Source: Acidithiobacillus sulfurivorans (GTDB lineage Bacteria; Pseudomonadota; Gammaproteobacteria; Acidithiobacillales; Acidithiobacillaceae). Taken from it: 33,190 bases of DNA. Numbering within the stretch: the stretch's first letter is position 1; the number at the start of each line of letters is the position of its first letter. Location: the NCBI RefSeq assembly GCF_018853815.1, contig NZ_JAAOMP010000037.1, positions 1 to 33,190 on the forward strand, written 5' to 3'. Both the position numbers and the translations under genes were made by a program. Shown here one piece after another: positions 25,301-33,190 of the stretch. Below the pieces are notes generated by a model, which was given only the letters and a program-made list of their open reading frames with translations, had not been told where the DNA came from and ran no database searches.

Positions 25301-25395
25301 TGACAGCTTGAGGATTCTGAAAATTCGGCTATATATTCCCTAGTGTCTCATCTGGAAGATGGTCATCCAGACCCGGAGTGAATGGAGAATGCAAC

Positions 25396-25815
25396 TTGTT
25401 GCCTGAAAGTGCCAAGCCTTATTTGCTCAATAGTGTTTATCAATGGTGTGTTGACCAGGGTCATACGCCCTATATTCTGGTGGTGGTTGCCTATCCGGGG
25501 GTGGCGGTCCCCAGCGGTTATGAAAAGGACGGGCGCATGATTCTGGATATTTCCCCGAATGCTTGCCACAACCTCAACATGGCCGATGGTTGGATCAGCT
25601 TTAACGCCCGCTTTGGTGGTGTGGCGCGGACGGTAGATGTGCCTATGGCTGCCGTGGCAGCTATTTATGCTGCAGAAACCCAGGAGGGTATAGGTTTTGC
25701 GGAGCCAGAGCTTCCTGATGCTCCGCCGCCAGGAACCGAACCCGAAAATCGAGGAGGGCGTAGCGCTGATGCGCAGGAAAAACCGGAGAGGCCTTCATTG
25801 CGGGTCATCAAATGA
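25396..25815 (+). CDS. sspB: ClpXP protease specificity-enhancing factor SspB
   Basis: About 139 residues. SspB binds ssrA-tagged proteins from stalled ribosomes and delivers them to ClpXP. The folded domain shows KPYLLNSVYQWCVDQGHTPY, then GVAVPSGY, INP-like ISPNAC, ISFNARFGGVARTVDVP and VAAIYAAE, all family landmarks. A flexible tail ends in a short hydrophobic/basic peptide (RPSLRVIK), as in SspB proteins where this tail docks on ClpX. The TTG at 25396 has GGAGA seven bases upstream and is preferred; a GTG at 25378 would add six residues. The sspA partner common in gammaproteobacteria is not adjacent. The stop overlaps the next gene as ATGA. Confidence 0.9.
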   Translation: MLPESAKPYLLNSVYQWCVDQGHTPYILVVVAYPGVAVPSGYEKDGRMILDISPNACHNLNMADGWISFNARFGGVARTVDVPMAAVAAIYAAETQEGIGFAEPELPDAPPPGTEPENRGGRSADAQEKPERPSLRVIK

Positions 25816-26492
25816 AAATTCAGGCGGGTTTCTGTGGCCTGCTATTGCTCCTGATTGCGGGGGCGGCCGAGGCAAATATATACGCCTATACAGATAGCCA
25901 TGGGGTCGTGCATCTGACCAATGTTCCGGCTGGAAACAGCGCGTATCACATGGTCATGCGCACCCCGAAAATGCCGGTAGCTACTGCTCGCGCCGACTTC
26001 AACCGGGTAGCCAAACAGCAATATCAGTCGCTTATTCATGCGGCGGCCAGTCGCTACGGGGTGAGTCCGGCTTTGGTAAATGCCGTCATTTCTGCTGAAT
26101 CCGGTTATAACGCCGGTGCGGTTTCACCCAAGGGAGCCATTGGTCTGATGCAGTTAATTCCGGCTACAGCGGCCCGTTTTGGGGTTTCCAACTCCTTCAG
26201 TCCGGCAGAAAACATCAATGGTGGTACCGCTTATCTGGCCCATCTGCTGCGTAAGTTCAGCGGTGACCTGAGGCTGGCAGTAGCCGCCTATAATGCCGGT
26301 TCCGGTGCGGTTATTCAGGCGGGTTATCATATCCCTCCCTTTGCTGAAACCCAGGCCTACGTACCTCGGGTGTTGGCTTATTACCAGCGCTATCTCGATG
26401 GCAGCAGCTCAGGCCCAAGCCTGGGGATCACAGGGCATGGGCCCACTCCGGTTTCAGCCTCTCCGCAGCTTATTCAGGTGTCCAGCCCGTAG
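25812..26492 (+). CDS. Lytic transglycosylase with DUF4124 and SLT domains
   Basis: A 226-residue exported murein enzyme. The signal peptide (1-21) ends AEA before Asn22. A small DUF4124 module follows (IYAYTDSHGVVHLTNVP, 23-39). The SLT domain (about 72-190) carries the catalytic Glu96 in ISAESGYN and the motifs KGAIGLMQLIPATA and AVAAYNAGSGAV. It cleaves glycan strands in the periplasm with formation of 1,6-anhydro-muramic ends; family members often assist envelope-spanning machines such as pili. It is coupled to sspB by a four-base overlap. Its 3' end overlaps the convergent fis gene by 19 bases. Confidence 0.93.
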   Translation: MKIQAGFCGLLLLLIAGAAEANIYAYTDSHGVVHLTNVPAGNSAYHMVMRTPKMPVATARADFNRVAKQQYQSLIHAAASRYGVSPALVNAVISAESGYNAGAVSPKGAIGLMQLIPATAARFGVSNSFSPAENINGGTAYLAHLLRKFSGDLRLAVAAYNAGSGAVIQAGYHIPPFAETQAYVPRVLAYYQRYLDGSSSGPSLGITGHGPTPVSASPQLIQVSSP

Positions 26493-26716
26493 TTTTGCAG
26501 TTTTTTTCGCAAGGTATTGCGATTAATACCCAGCCATTGGGCAGCCGTACCCCGTTGTCCGCCACATTTCTTCAGAGTGTGTTCGAGCAGGGCACATTCC
26601 ACTTGTTCAATAACCTGAGTATGCAGGTTGTTTGGCGCTTCGCCCTGCAGGTCGTCCAGATAACGATCCACGATCATGACCACGCAGTCACTCAGAGTCA
26701 TCGATTCTGTTGCCAT
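26474..26716 (-). CDS. fis: Fis-family nucleoid-associated regulator
   Basis: An 80-residue Fis-type DNA-binding protein. The C-terminal helix-turn-helix is clear: GQRGTAAQWLGINRNTLRKK, with the characteristic basic recognition helix; the N-terminal half supplies the dimer core. It is somewhat shorter than Escherichia coli Fis (98 residues), and the N-terminal beta-hairpin arms look shortened. It is the last gene of the aroQ-accB-accC-prmA-DUF3426-fis operon, an order in line with the usual placement of fis close to prmA in proteobacteria. The 3' end overlaps the convergent transglycosylase gene. Confidence 0.88.
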   Translation of the reverse strand: MATESMTLSDCVVMIVDRYLDDLQGEAPNNLHTQVIEQVECALLEHTLKKCGGQRGTAAQWLGINRNTLRKKLQNYGLDT

Positions 26717-26727
26717 GATTTTGCTCC

Positions 26728-27360
26728 TCAGGGTTGACTGAGAAGAGTGACCTGATAGCCTGCAGCGGCAATCAGTTTGGGACTCTTGATGGAGAACTGA
26801 ACGGGTGTATGGGATAAAAATCCGGAGATGGTCTCTTCCGGCTTCGCCAGATACTCTTTTGGCGTGAATTGCAGATGAGCAATGGGTGCACCGTAAACAT
26901 TACTCAGAGTGACCTGGATGACCGGGTATGACTGCACGTGCCCCGCCAGATTCTCCATTTTTCCGGTAATTTCAGCCAGGTGGTTATCCAGCGCAGTGAC
27001 ATGGCTATCGACAATGCGCATTTCCTTATTGGGTCCCGGCCAGGAAATCTGTGTACCTAATGCGGTGGCACTATGGATCAAGGCACGGCGGATGGGCGTG
27101 CTATTAGCTGCGTAACTATAAACGCCGGTGGACCAGAGGATTTGTCCAATCAGCGCCAAGACTAACAGGAAAATAATCAACAGGAGTAAATAACGGCCCA
27201 GACGTTGCCCCAAATGAGCACCGGCAGTGCTGGTTTCGTTGTTCAGGTCCACCTGGAAGGCCTGCTGGCAGACGCTACACTTGACCTGATAATGATGTTT
27301 TTGCAGGGCTTTATGATCAACGCTAAAAGTGGACTCGCAACGCGGGCAGGTTATTTCCAT
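26728..27360 (-). CDS. Zinc-ribbon membrane protein with DUF3426 domain
   Basis: The protein is 210 residues from the ATG at 27360, chosen because GGAG lies nine bases upstream and the zinc ribbon then starts at once (MEITCPRC); a start at 27414 would overlap prmA. The MJ0042-type zinc ribbon has C5/C8 and C28/C31. A single membrane segment (about 52-75) follows, then a DUF3426 domain with the family pattern VQVTLSNVYGAPI-like sequence near residue 145. Such proteins are thought to sense or bind metals or to act in envelope regulation, but no definite function is known. The gene lies four bases after prmA and 11 before fis. Confidence 0.85.
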   Translation of the reverse strand: MEITCPRCESTFSVDHKALQKHHYQVKCSVCQQAFQVDLNNETSTAGAHLGQRLGRYLLLLIIFLLVLALIGQILWSTGVYSYAANSTPIRRALIHSATALGTQISWPGPNKEMRIVDSHVTALDNHLAEITGKMENLAGHVQSYPVIQVTLSNVYGAPIAHLQFTPKEYLAKPEETISGFLSHTPVQFSIKSPKLIAAAGYQVTLLSQP

Positions 27361-27364
27361 GGTT

Positions 27365-28243
27365 TCAGTCTCCGGATTTTCGCTGGCCATACAGCAAGGA
27401 CCAGTCTTCTTCATGTTGCGGGGCGGCTAAATTAAAATAAGGTGCGTAGGCATTTTGAATGCCTGGTTCCTGGCTGTGGAGAATGCCGGAGAGGGCAATC
27501 CATCCTCCCGGCCTGGTCAATGCAGCCAGTGTGGGGGCAAGACTGAGCAGGGGGCCAGCCAGAATGTTGGCTACCAGAATATCTGCCAAAGGCAGTGGTG
27601 TTGCTTCAGGCAGGGACAGTCGCAGTCGCTCCGCGACACCATTGCGTTGGGCGTTGTCCATGGCCACTTGCAGCGCAATAGGGTCGGTATCGACCCCATA
27701 AGCTTCTTTCGCACCCAAAAGCAAAGCAGCAATAGCGAGAATACCGGAGCCGCAGCCATAATCCATAATGCACTCGCCTCCTTGAATGTGGCTTTCCAGA
27801 AAGTGCAGACAGCGCGAAGTGGTAGGATGCGCCCCGGTACCAAAGGCTTGGCCGGGGTCGAGGTGCAGTTCATAGCGGGCATCTTGTGGCGCTTGATCCC
27901 AGCTGGGAACCACCCAGAGTTTTCCAAACTGACGGGCCGGAAATTGCGCCTGGGTACTGGATACCCAATCCTGATCTTCTAAAGCCTGGACAGAGGCCCC
28001 GAAGTTTTGCCAACCGGCCATGTTTACTAATGCGTGAATGCTGGCTTCGGCGTGGTTTTGGGCAGCAAAAAGCGCCTGACACTGACTGTTCTGCCAGAGT
28101 TCGCCTTCAATAAAAAGCGCTTCGCTGGTATCCAGCTCCAAAAAAGTGATGGCGTCAGCACCGGCCTCCAGTAATTGTGCCTCCACCTTTGCGGCAGAGT
28201 CGGCCGGAACCTGAAGGCTCAGTTGCCACCATGCAATATTCAT
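27365..28243 (-). CDS. prmA: Ribosomal protein L11 methyltransferase
   Basis: A 292-residue AdoMet-dependent enzyme that trimethylates ribosomal protein L11. The N-terminal substrate domain (about 1-55, beginning WWQLSLQVP) is followed by a linker and the catalytic domain. The conserved [15 protein letters not shown], the AdoMet loop [13 protein letters not shown] and the post-catalytic ANILAGPL are all present. Length is normal. The start overlaps the accC stop by four bases. Neighbour order accC-prmA is frequent in proteobacteria. Confidence 0.95.
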   Translation of the reverse strand: MNIAWWQLSLQVPADSAAKVEAQLLEAGADAITFLELDTSEALFIEGELWQNSQCQALFAAQNHAEASIHALVNMAGWQNFGASVQALEDQDWVSSTQAQFPARQFGKLWVVPSWDQAPQDARYELHLDPGQAFGTGAHPTTSRCLHFLESHIQGGECIMDYGCGSGILAIAALLLGAKEAYGVDTDPIALQVAMDNAQRNGVAERLRLSLPEATPLPLADILVANILAGPLLSLAPTLAALTRPGGWIALSGILHSQEPGIQNAYAPYFNLAAPQHEEDWSLLYGQRKSGD

Positions 28244-29586
28244 AGAGCGAGCAGTGCCTCCAGATAATGGATATTCACTTCACCAGCCGCATATTGGGCT
28301 TCTTCAAGAATACGGCGATGCAAAAGAAGGTTGGTCTGGATGCCTTCAATGCTGGTTTCCCGCAGGGCGCTGCGCATGCGCATCTGGGCTTCTTCCCGAT
28401 CATTTCCATAGGCGATGATTTTACCGATCATGGAGTCATAGAAAGGAGGTACCCGATAACCGGCATATATATGGCTGTCTACCCGAATCCCTGGACCGCC
28501 GGGCGGGTGCCAGGCCGTGATTTGCCCGGGCGAGGGTATGAATTTTTCAGGATCCTCAGCGTTGATGCGGCATTCAATGGCATGTCCCTGTAAGCGGATA
28601 TCTTCCTGCCGAAAAGAGAGAGGCTTGCCTGCCGCAATCAAAATCTGCGCCTTGACAATATCTACACCAGTAATCATTTCAGTCACTGGATGCTCTACCT
28701 GGACGCGGGTGTTCATCTCGATAAAGTAAAAGGTTTTACTGCCGGGATCGTAAAGAAACTCAATGGTTCCGGCACCGCGATAGCCCATGTCTGAACAGGC
28801 TTTGACCACCGCTGCACCAATTTCGGCGCGTTGTTGATCGGTAATGCCTGGAGCAGGTGCTTCCTCGATGACCTTTTGGTGACGACGTTGTACGGAGCAG
28901 TCCCGTTCACCGAGGTGTACGCAATGGCCGTGAGCATCGCAGAGCACCTGGAATTCAATATGGCGGGGTGTTTCCAGAAACTTTTCCATGTACAGGGTTG
29001 GGTTACCAAAAGCCTTGCCCGCTTCAGCACGGGTCAGATTGGCCGCGTTGATCAAATGCGCCTCGGTGTGGACAACGCGCATGCCGCGTCCGCCACCACC
29101 CCCGGCAGCCTTGAGAATGACTGGATAGCCGATTTCCTTCGCCAGTTTTTTGAGGGCTTCACTGTCATCGGGTAAGGGACCCTCAGATCCGGGAACGCAG
29201 GGTACCCCGGCTTTTATCATGGCGGCCTTGGCGGCGATTTTGTCTCCCATCAGGCGAATGGTTTCTGCACGGGGACCAATAAAGGCAAAACCGCTGTTTT
29301 CCACCCTTTCGGCAAAATCGGCATTTTCCGACAAAAATCCGTAGCCGGGATGAATGGCTTCCGCGTCAGTGACTTCTGCAGCAGCAATGACCGCTGGGAC
29401 ATTCAAATAGCTTTGATCACTGGGAGCGGGGCCAATACAGACAGATTCGTCGGCCAGCTTGACGTGCATCAGATCGCGGTCGGGTTCGGAATGTACGGCC
29501 ACCGTGCGGATTCCCAGCTCACGACAGGCACGCTGAATGCGCAGGGCGATTTCGCCCCGATTGGCGATGAGGATTTTTTCAAACAT
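28240..29586 (-). CDS. accC: Acetyl-CoA carboxylase, biotin carboxylase subunit
   Basis: The protein is 448 residues from the ATG at 29586 (AGAGGA five bases upstream; an upstream frame start at 29604 lies in accB). It carboxylates the biotin of AccB with ATP and bicarbonate, the first half-reaction of malonyl-CoA synthesis. The N terminus [15 protein letters not shown], the ATP-grasp glycine loop [12 protein letters not shown] and the catalytic segment [14 protein letters not shown] are conserved. One base separates it from accB and it overlaps prmA by four. Malonyl-CoA is also the extender for the polyene cluster, so this operon may feed it metabolically, though the link is only general. 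Confidence 0.96.
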   Translation of the reverse strand: MFEKILIANRGEIALRIQRACRELGIRTVAVHSEPDRDLMHVKLADESVCIGPAPSDQSYLNVPAVIAAAEVTDAEAIHPGYGFLSENADFAERVENSGFAFIGPRAETIRLMGDKIAAKAAMIKAGVPCVPGSEGPLPDDSEALKKLAKEIGYPVILKAAGGGGGRGMRVVHTEAHLINAANLTRAEAGKAFGNPTLYMEKFLETPRHIEFQVLCDAHGHCVHLGERDCSVQRRHQKVIEEAPAPGITDQQRAEIGAAVVKACSDMGYRGAGTIEFLYDPGSKTFYFIEMNTRVQVEHPVTEMITGVDIVKAQILIAAGKPLSFRQEDIRLQGHAIECRINAEDPEKFIPSPGQITAWHPPGGPGIRVDSHIYAGYRVPPFYDSMIGKIIAYGNDREEAQMRMRSALRETSIEGIQTNLLLHRRILEEAQYAAGEVNIHYLEALLAL

Positions 29587-29587
29587 A

Positions 29588-30055
29588 TCAATCCTCTGGT
29601 GCAATAATAAAGAGTGGTTCGCCGTATTCTACGGGCTGTCCATTACTGGCCAGTACCTTGATGATTTTGCCGGAGACATCCGCCTCAATTTCATTCAGCA
29701 ATTTCATGGCTTCGATAATGCAAAGTGTTTGACCGGCCTTGACGGTGCTGCCTTCTTCAACAAAAGGAGCAGCTTCCGGCGAGGAAGCCCGATAGAAGGT
29801 GCCGACCATGGGGGACTTGATCATGTAGCCCTGGGGGGCGGCTTCCGGTGCTGCAGTAGCTTCAGGCGGTCGTGTTATTTCTGCCACCGGTGTTGGAAGC
29901 GGGGCTGGCTGAGTGTGATAGGTCACATTTTGTGGGGCGACGGGCGCCGCATGTCGGGTAATGCGAACCTTACTTTCACCTTCCACAACTTCAATTTCGT
30001 CAATGGCGCTTTTTTCAAGTAATTCGGCAAGGCGACGAATGAATTGGATATCCAT
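29588..30055 (-). CDS. accB: Acetyl-CoA carboxylase, biotin carboxyl carrier protein
   Basis: The protein is 155 residues from the ATG at 30055 (AAGGAAA upstream); a longer frame to 30250 runs through aroQ and is not the start. The N-terminal region (1-35, [14 protein letters not shown]) is the AccC/AccB association part, followed by a Pro/Ala-rich flexible linker (about 36-75). The C-terminal biotinyl domain has the biotin-accepting Lys118 in EAMKL, plus the thumb-type [19 protein letters not shown] that marks AccB proper. It lies 19 bases after aroQ and one base before accC. Confidence 0.95.
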   Translation of the reverse strand: MDIQFIRRLAELLEKSAIDEIEVVEGESKVRITRHAAPVAPQNVTYHTQPAPLPTPVAEITRPPEATAAPEAAPQGYMIKSPMVGTFYRASSPEAAPFVEEGSTVKAGQTLCIIEAMKLLNEIEADVSGKIIKVLASNGQPVEYGEPLFIIAPED

Positions 30056-30074
30056 GCTTTTCCTTATTATGCGT

Positions 30075-30533
30075 TTAGTCAGGGCGTGAAAAACGCCGGT
30101 AAATGGCTTCCAGAGCGAGGAAGTAGCCATCAGCACCCAATCCGGCGATGACCCCTTGGGCAATGTCGGAAAAGTAGGAATGCTGACGGAAGGGTTCCCG
30201 CGCATGAATGTTGGACAAATGTACCTCAATGAACGGAACCGCCACGGCACTCAGGGCGTCTCGCAGGGCCACGCTGGTGTGGGTAAACGCAGCAGGATTG
30301 ATGATGATGTTGGTGACACCCTGGTTGGGTGCAAGCTGCACGGCATCTATCAATTGATGCTCGGCATTACTTTGCAAACTGCTCAAGGTCCAACCCCAGG
30401 CCTTGGCCATGGCTGACAGTTTGGCGTCTATGTCGGCCAGGGTGCTGCGGCCGTAGTGTGCCGGTTCACGCTGACCCAGAAGGTTCAGGTTCGGTCCGTG
30501 CAGTACCAATATGTGAGGAATAGATACAGCCAT
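30075..30533 (-). CDS. aroQ: 3-dehydroquinate dehydratase, type II
   Basis: A 152-residue dodecameric type II enzyme that converts 3-dehydroquinate to 3-dehydroshikimate in the shikimate pathway. Signature regions are [14 protein letters not shown] near the N terminus with the catalytic flexible loop (catalytic Tyr27 in AHYGRSTL), [17 protein letters not shown] in the centre, and [18 protein letters not shown] with the catalytic His. First gene of the accB-accC-prmA-DUF3426-fis operon, the standard order. Together with aroE at the left end it lies near the chorismate-consuming cluster, but both are in their ordinary housekeeping settings. Confidence 0.95.
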   Translation of the reverse strand: MAVSIPHILVLHGPNLNLLGQREPAHYGRSTLADIDAKLSAMAKAWGWTLSSLQSNAEHQLIDAVQLAPNQGVTNIIINPAAFTHTSVALRDALSAVAVPFIEVHLSNIHAREPFRQHSYFSDIAQGVIAGLGADGYFLALEAIYRRFSRPD

Positions 30534-30651
30534 GGCTTCCGCGTAACATCAAGAATAAACTGAAGTCTGCCGCAAATGCGCGCATAAATCTAGGTCGAAG
30601 CGCCACTTGAGAGCCCCATGATTTTTCGCAGGCATCGCCCCACGCGTTGAT

Positions 30652-30679
30652 TTGACGTAGAATACACCCAATATATTGT
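30652..30679 (+). promoter_or_regulatory. Candidate promoter for the ferritin-like gene
   Basis: TTGACG (30652-30657) and TATTGT (30674-30679) are spaced by 16 bases, about 90 bases upstream of the start at 30768. The region lies between divergent genes, so a promoter is expected here. The -10 box matches four of six positions only. Confidence 0.4.
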
Positions 30680-30767
30680 TCATACGGGTTGCTGGCAGTA
30701 TGGTGCAGCCCAGACGGGTCGCTGCGACCTATTGTGATTGACGACGCCGGAGAGAGGTGGCTTTGCC

Positions 30768-31625
30768 ATGTTATACCCTGAACTATTTAAATCCCTGGAG
30801 GCCGCGCGTTGGAATATGGCGACAGATATTCCCTGGGATCAGTTTGATCGGAGTCTGGTGAGTGATGAGCAGCTGCGCACCATCAAGATGAATGCTGTGA
30901 CCGAGTGGTCGGCGCTTCCGGCGACGGAAATGTTTTTGCGTGATAATCGCGATGATTCGGATTTTTCGGCCTTCATGTCCATCTGGTTTTATGAAGAACA
31001 GAAGCATGCGCTGGTTTTGATGGAATACCTGCGCCGCTTTGCCCCCGAGTATCTTCCAACGGAGGAAGAGCTGCACAAGGTGCGATTTGAATTTGATCCT
31101 GCCCCCGCTATGGAAACCCTGATGCTCCATTTTTGTGGTGAAATTCGTTTGACGCATTGGTACAAATGCGCGGCGCAGTGGCACAGCGAGCCAGTTATTC
31201 GTTCCATTTACGAAGTGCTGTCCAAGGATGAAGCGCGGCACGCAGGCATTTATTTGAAATATATGCGCCGGGCTATTGAGCGCTTGGGCGACTCGGCGCG
31301 CCTGGCTTTTGCTAAAATCGGTGTATTGATGGCCAACACCAAGACGGCAAAGGCTTTGCATCCGACCAACTTGCATGTGAATAAAGAGATGTACCCTGAG
31401 GATAGTGTCCAGAGTCATTTGCCGGATCCGGGTTGGCTGGAGCAATGGCTGGATACCCAGATTCATTTTGATGCCATCTGGGAAGGCAAGGTCATCAACG
31501 GCATTTTGCGCAATCTTTCCACTCTGCTCGAAATTCCCATCCAGAGTGCCAAGGATCTGAGCCGTTATCGTAAGGCCATGTCCAGTGCAGGCCGCGAAGC
31601 ATCCGGGCATATGGCCGCTGGGTGA
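30768..31625 (+). CDS. Ferritin-like diiron protein (acyl-ACP desaturase-like fold)
   Basis: The protein is 285 residues from the ATG at 30768, preceded by AGAGAGG; an in-frame TTG at 30738 would add ten residues. It is a helical protein with two diiron motifs: E76-E77-x-x-H80 in FYEEQKHAL and D154-E155-x-x-H158 in KDEARHAG. Further candidate ligands are Glu46 or Glu54 and Glu125 (CGEIRLTHW), giving the ExxH-E-ExxH pattern and spacing of soluble acyl-ACP desaturases and related oxygenases. It would bind two irons and activate oxygen. Substrate is unknown; a desaturase role is possible but ferritin-like redox or iron-handling functions cannot be excluded. The LRV-repeat gene follows after 18 bases. 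Confidence 0.7.
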   Translation: MLYPELFKSLEAARWNMATDIPWDQFDRSLVSDEQLRTIKMNAVTEWSALPATEMFLRDNRDDSDFSAFMSIWFYEEQKHALVLMEYLRRFAPEYLPTEEELHKVRFEFDPAPAMETLMLHFCGEIRLTHWYKCAAQWHSEPVIRSIYEVLSKDEARHAGIYLKYMRRAIERLGDSARLAFAKIGVLMANTKTAKALHPTNLHVNKEMYPEDSVQSHLPDPGWLEQWLDTQIHFDAIWEGKVINGILRNLSTLLEIPIQSAKDLSRYRKAMSSAGREASGHMAAG

Positions 31626-31643
31626 CATCAGGAACGTTTAAGC

Positions 31644-32069
31644 ATGTCTGATGCGTCCTGGCGGAGTATGAGCCTGGAAGAAAGGTTGAAATGGGCACTG
31701 AGTCCGGAGTTGCCCGGTCACTATCGTCCCTTCTTGCTGAGGGAACAGTGGGTACAAACGCGCTGTTATTTTGCCAGACGCGCGGATTTGCTGCCCGAAG
31801 AAGTAGCTGCATTGGCTCGGGATGACGACTACGTGATCCGCTTGTGCATTGCGAAAAGACCGGATTTATCAGCGGAACAGGTGGCGGAGTTTTGTGCGGA
31901 TCGGGATCCCAATGTGCGCTATGCCATTGCCCGAAATCCCCTGCTGACGAACATTCAGCGCGCCGAGTTGCTTGCCGATGAGGACGAGTTGGTAAGAACA
32001 GCCGCAGCCAAGGGGCCGCGGCCTAGTCAGGAGCGCTGTCGGCCGGGTCAGGCGCCGTTATTGCGCTGA
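31644..32069 (+). CDS. LRV-type (leucine-rich variant) repeat protein
   Basis: A 141-residue soluble protein built of short helical repeats of about 23-24 residues, seen as ARRADLLPEEVAALARDDDY, AKRPDLSAEQVAEFCADRDP and ARNPLLTNIQRAELLADEDE, matching leucine-rich repeat variant (LRV) proteins. No enzyme motif is present. A four-Cys iron-sulfur site like that of the Azotobacter LRV protein is not evident: only scattered single Cys residues occur. Start ATG has AGGAA upstream. It is probably co-transcribed with the diiron protein and may be its partner or scaffold; this is inference. The last 27 codons-worth of bases include a strong hairpin, so coding and 3' structure overlap. Confidence 0.7.
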   Translation: MSDASWRSMSLEERLKWALSPELPGHYRPFLLREQWVQTRCYFARRADLLPEEVAALARDDDYVIRLCIAKRPDLSAEQVAEFCADRDPNVRYAIARNPLLTNIQRAELLADEDELVRTAAAKGPRPSQERCRPGQAPLLR

Positions 32070-32074
32070 CCCGG
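32043..32074. terminator. Strong hairpin between convergent LRV gene and ftsZ
   Basis: CCGGGTCA (32043-32050) pairs with TGACCCGG (32067-32074); past one bulged G, GCGC (32052-32055) pairs with GCGC (32063-32066), leaving a seven-base loop. The 12-pair stem sits at the meeting point of two genes and overlaps the end of the LRV gene. There is no good T-run on either side, so it may be a bidirectional terminator of weak type or a 3' stabiliser. Confidence 0.5.
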
Positions 32075-32083
32075 TACCGACCT

Positions 32084-33190
32084 TTAGTCAGCCTGGCGGC
32101 GCAGAAAGGCAGGTATATCCAGGTTGGCAAAATCCTGAACCCCGGCGTTACCATTGCTGCGGTTAGAAGCTGAAGCCGGTGCCGGACGTTCGTTATGACG
32201 CATACCCACGGGTATGTCGAGATTACGCCAGTCGGAAGGTGTGCTTGGATTGCCGGCACTGGCAGTTCCACGACCCCGGATGTTCTCCACGGCCAAACGC
32301 ACGGGTTCCCGCTGCAAACCTGTAGCCACTACGGTGACGCGTAACTCCCCATCCAGGTCAGGATCCAGCACCGTACCGACCTTCACATTGGCGTCATCTG
32401 CGGCATAACCACGAATCAGCTCGCCTACTTCCTGGAATTCTCCCAGGGTCAGGTCCATACCTGCCGTGATGTTGACGAGAATGCCGCGTGCCCCGGAGAG
32501 GTTGATGTCGTCCAGTAACGGGCTGGATGCCGCGCGGGTTGCTGCATCTCTGGCGCGGTTTTCACCCTTGCCACTGGCGGCACCCATCATCGCCAGACCC
32601 ATGCCTGACATGACCGTACGCACATCGGCAAAATCCAGGTTCATCAGGCCGGGACGGGTGACCAGCTCGGAGATACCCTGCACCGCACCCAACAAAATGT
32701 TGTCTGCTGCCTGATAGGCATCCTTGAGACTGATGGATGTGCCCAGAACGGCCAGCAGTTTCTCATTGGGAATAATGACCAGGGAATCGACATGCTGGGA
32801 AAGTTCGTCGATCCCGGACAGTGCATGCTGCTGGCGTTTTTTGCCTTCAAAGTTGAAGGGCTTGGTCACCACCCCAACCGTGAGAATACCCATGTCCCGG
32901 GCAATGGCTGCAACAACAGGAGCGGCACCCGTACCTGTTCCGCCGCCCATGCCGGTAGTAATGAATACCATATCCGCTTTTTCGAGGGCCGCACGAATAT
33001 CATCGCGGCCTTCTTCCGCTGCCTTGCGGCCGACTTCCGGATCAGCCCCTGCGCCCAGACCACGGGTGATCTGCGCACCCAGCTGAATGGTGTGGCTGGC
33101 CAGTGAATGACGTAAAGCCTGGGCATCCGTATTGGCGGTAATGAATTCCACCCCTTCCAGACCCGCCCCACACATATTGTTGATGGCGTT
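32084..33190 (-). CDS. ftsZ: Cell division protein FtsZ (5' end outside window)
   Basis: The frame runs off the right edge, so the first residues are missing; the visible part starts NAINNMCGAGLEGVEF, just after the N-terminal glycine loop. FtsZ is the GTP-dependent tubulin homologue that forms the division ring. The tubulin signature GGGTGTGAAP and the T7-loop synergy region NLDFADVRTVM are present. A variable linker rich in Ser, Asn and Pro follows residue ~300, then the conserved C-terminal peptide LDIPAFLRR that binds FtsA, ZipA and ZapD. A short extra LDIPVGMR copy lies upstream in the linker. The gene converges with the LRV gene. Confidence 0.95.
   Translation of the reverse strand, partial: NAINNMCGAGLEGVEFITANTDAQALRHSLASHTIQLGAQITRGLGAGADPEVGRKAAEEGRDDIRAALEKADMVFITTGMGGGTGTGAAPVVAAIARDMGILTVGVVTKPFNFEGKKRQQHALSGIDELSQHVDSLVIIPNEKLLAVLGTSISLKDAYQAADNILLGAVQGISELVTRPGLMNLDFADVRTVMSGMGLAMMGAASGKGENRARDAATRAASSPLLDDINLSGARGILVNITAGMDLTLGEFQEVGELIRGYAADDANVKVGTVLDPDLDGELRVTVVATGLQREPVRLAVENIRGRGTASAGNPSTPSDWRNLDIPVGMRHNERPAPASASNRSNGNAGVQDFANLDIPAFLRRQAD

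Noticed and set aside
29537-30022. 161-codon + strand frame across accB
   Set aside because: Shadow of accB/accC, which are unmistakable on the - strand.
30783-31628. 281-codon open frame antisense to the diiron protein gene
   Set aside because: The + strand frame has clear diiron motifs and a ribosome binding site; the antisense frame has no motif.
1-33190. CRISPR arrays, tRNA or rRNA genes, intact insertion sequences
   Set aside because: No regularly spaced repeats, cloverleaf sequences, rRNA stretches or complete transposase frames were seen on either strand.

Overview
The window is a bacterial chromosome segment of moderate GC in which housekeeping genes flank one specialised-metabolite cluster. 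The gene neighbourhoods (pilB-pilS-pilR-pilD-coaE-zapD, and aroQ-accB-accC-prmA-DUF3426-fis) are proteobacterial. Together with class I fructose-1,6-bisphosphatase and the ftsZ tail, the overall look suggests an Acidithiobacillus-like autotrophic gammaproteobacterium (Acidithiobacillia). That assignment is my impression of the proteins, not a search result.

Left flank (1-8500), all on the + strand: the 3' end of aroE; the type IV pilus ATPase pilB; the two-component pair pilS/pilR; the prepilin peptidase pilD; coaE; zapD; and fbp, which ends in a clear intrinsic terminator at about 8458-8490. No pilC lies between pilB and pilD.

Centre (8564-25300): a gene cluster of the aryl polyene / xanthomonadin (type II polyketide-like) class. 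A lone acyl carrier protein on the - strand opens it. A + strand group follows: BamE-like lipoprotein, NodB-type polysaccharide deacetylase, flavin-dependent halogenase, PlsC-type acyltransferase and GT2 glycosyltransferase. A - strand operon encodes the assembly enzymes: ketosynthase, chain-length-factor-like partner without the active-site Cys, hotdog dehydratase and ketoreductase. A second + strand operon holds a membrane protein, an AMP-dependent aryl-ACP ligase, a second hotdog dehydratase, an LpxL-type acyltransferase, a LolA-like carrier and an MMPL exporter. A chorismatase of the XanB2/Hyg5/FkbO family closes the cluster. The inferred path is: chorismate to hydroxybenzoate (chorismatase); loading on ACP (ligase); repeated malonyl extension with reduction and dehydration but no enoyl reduction; halogenation; esterification to a lipid or sugar carrier; and export to the outer membrane by the MMPL/LolA pair. 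The product would be a halogenated aryl-polyene pigment lipid. It is a compact set: one ACP, one complete ketosynthase and no evident thioesterase.

Right flank (25396-33190): sspB and a DUF4124 lytic transglycosylase on +, meeting the - strand operon aroQ-accB-accC-prmA-DUF3426-fis tail to tail. A divergent + strand pair follows (ferritin-like diiron protein, then an LRV-repeat protein), converging on the 3' part of ftsZ, whose 5' end lies outside the window.

Two gaps inside the cluster (8831-9390 and 17025-17728) hold no convincing gene. They contain candidate promoters, hairpins and possible decayed coding sequence. I saw no tRNA, rRNA, CRISPR array or intact insertion sequence.
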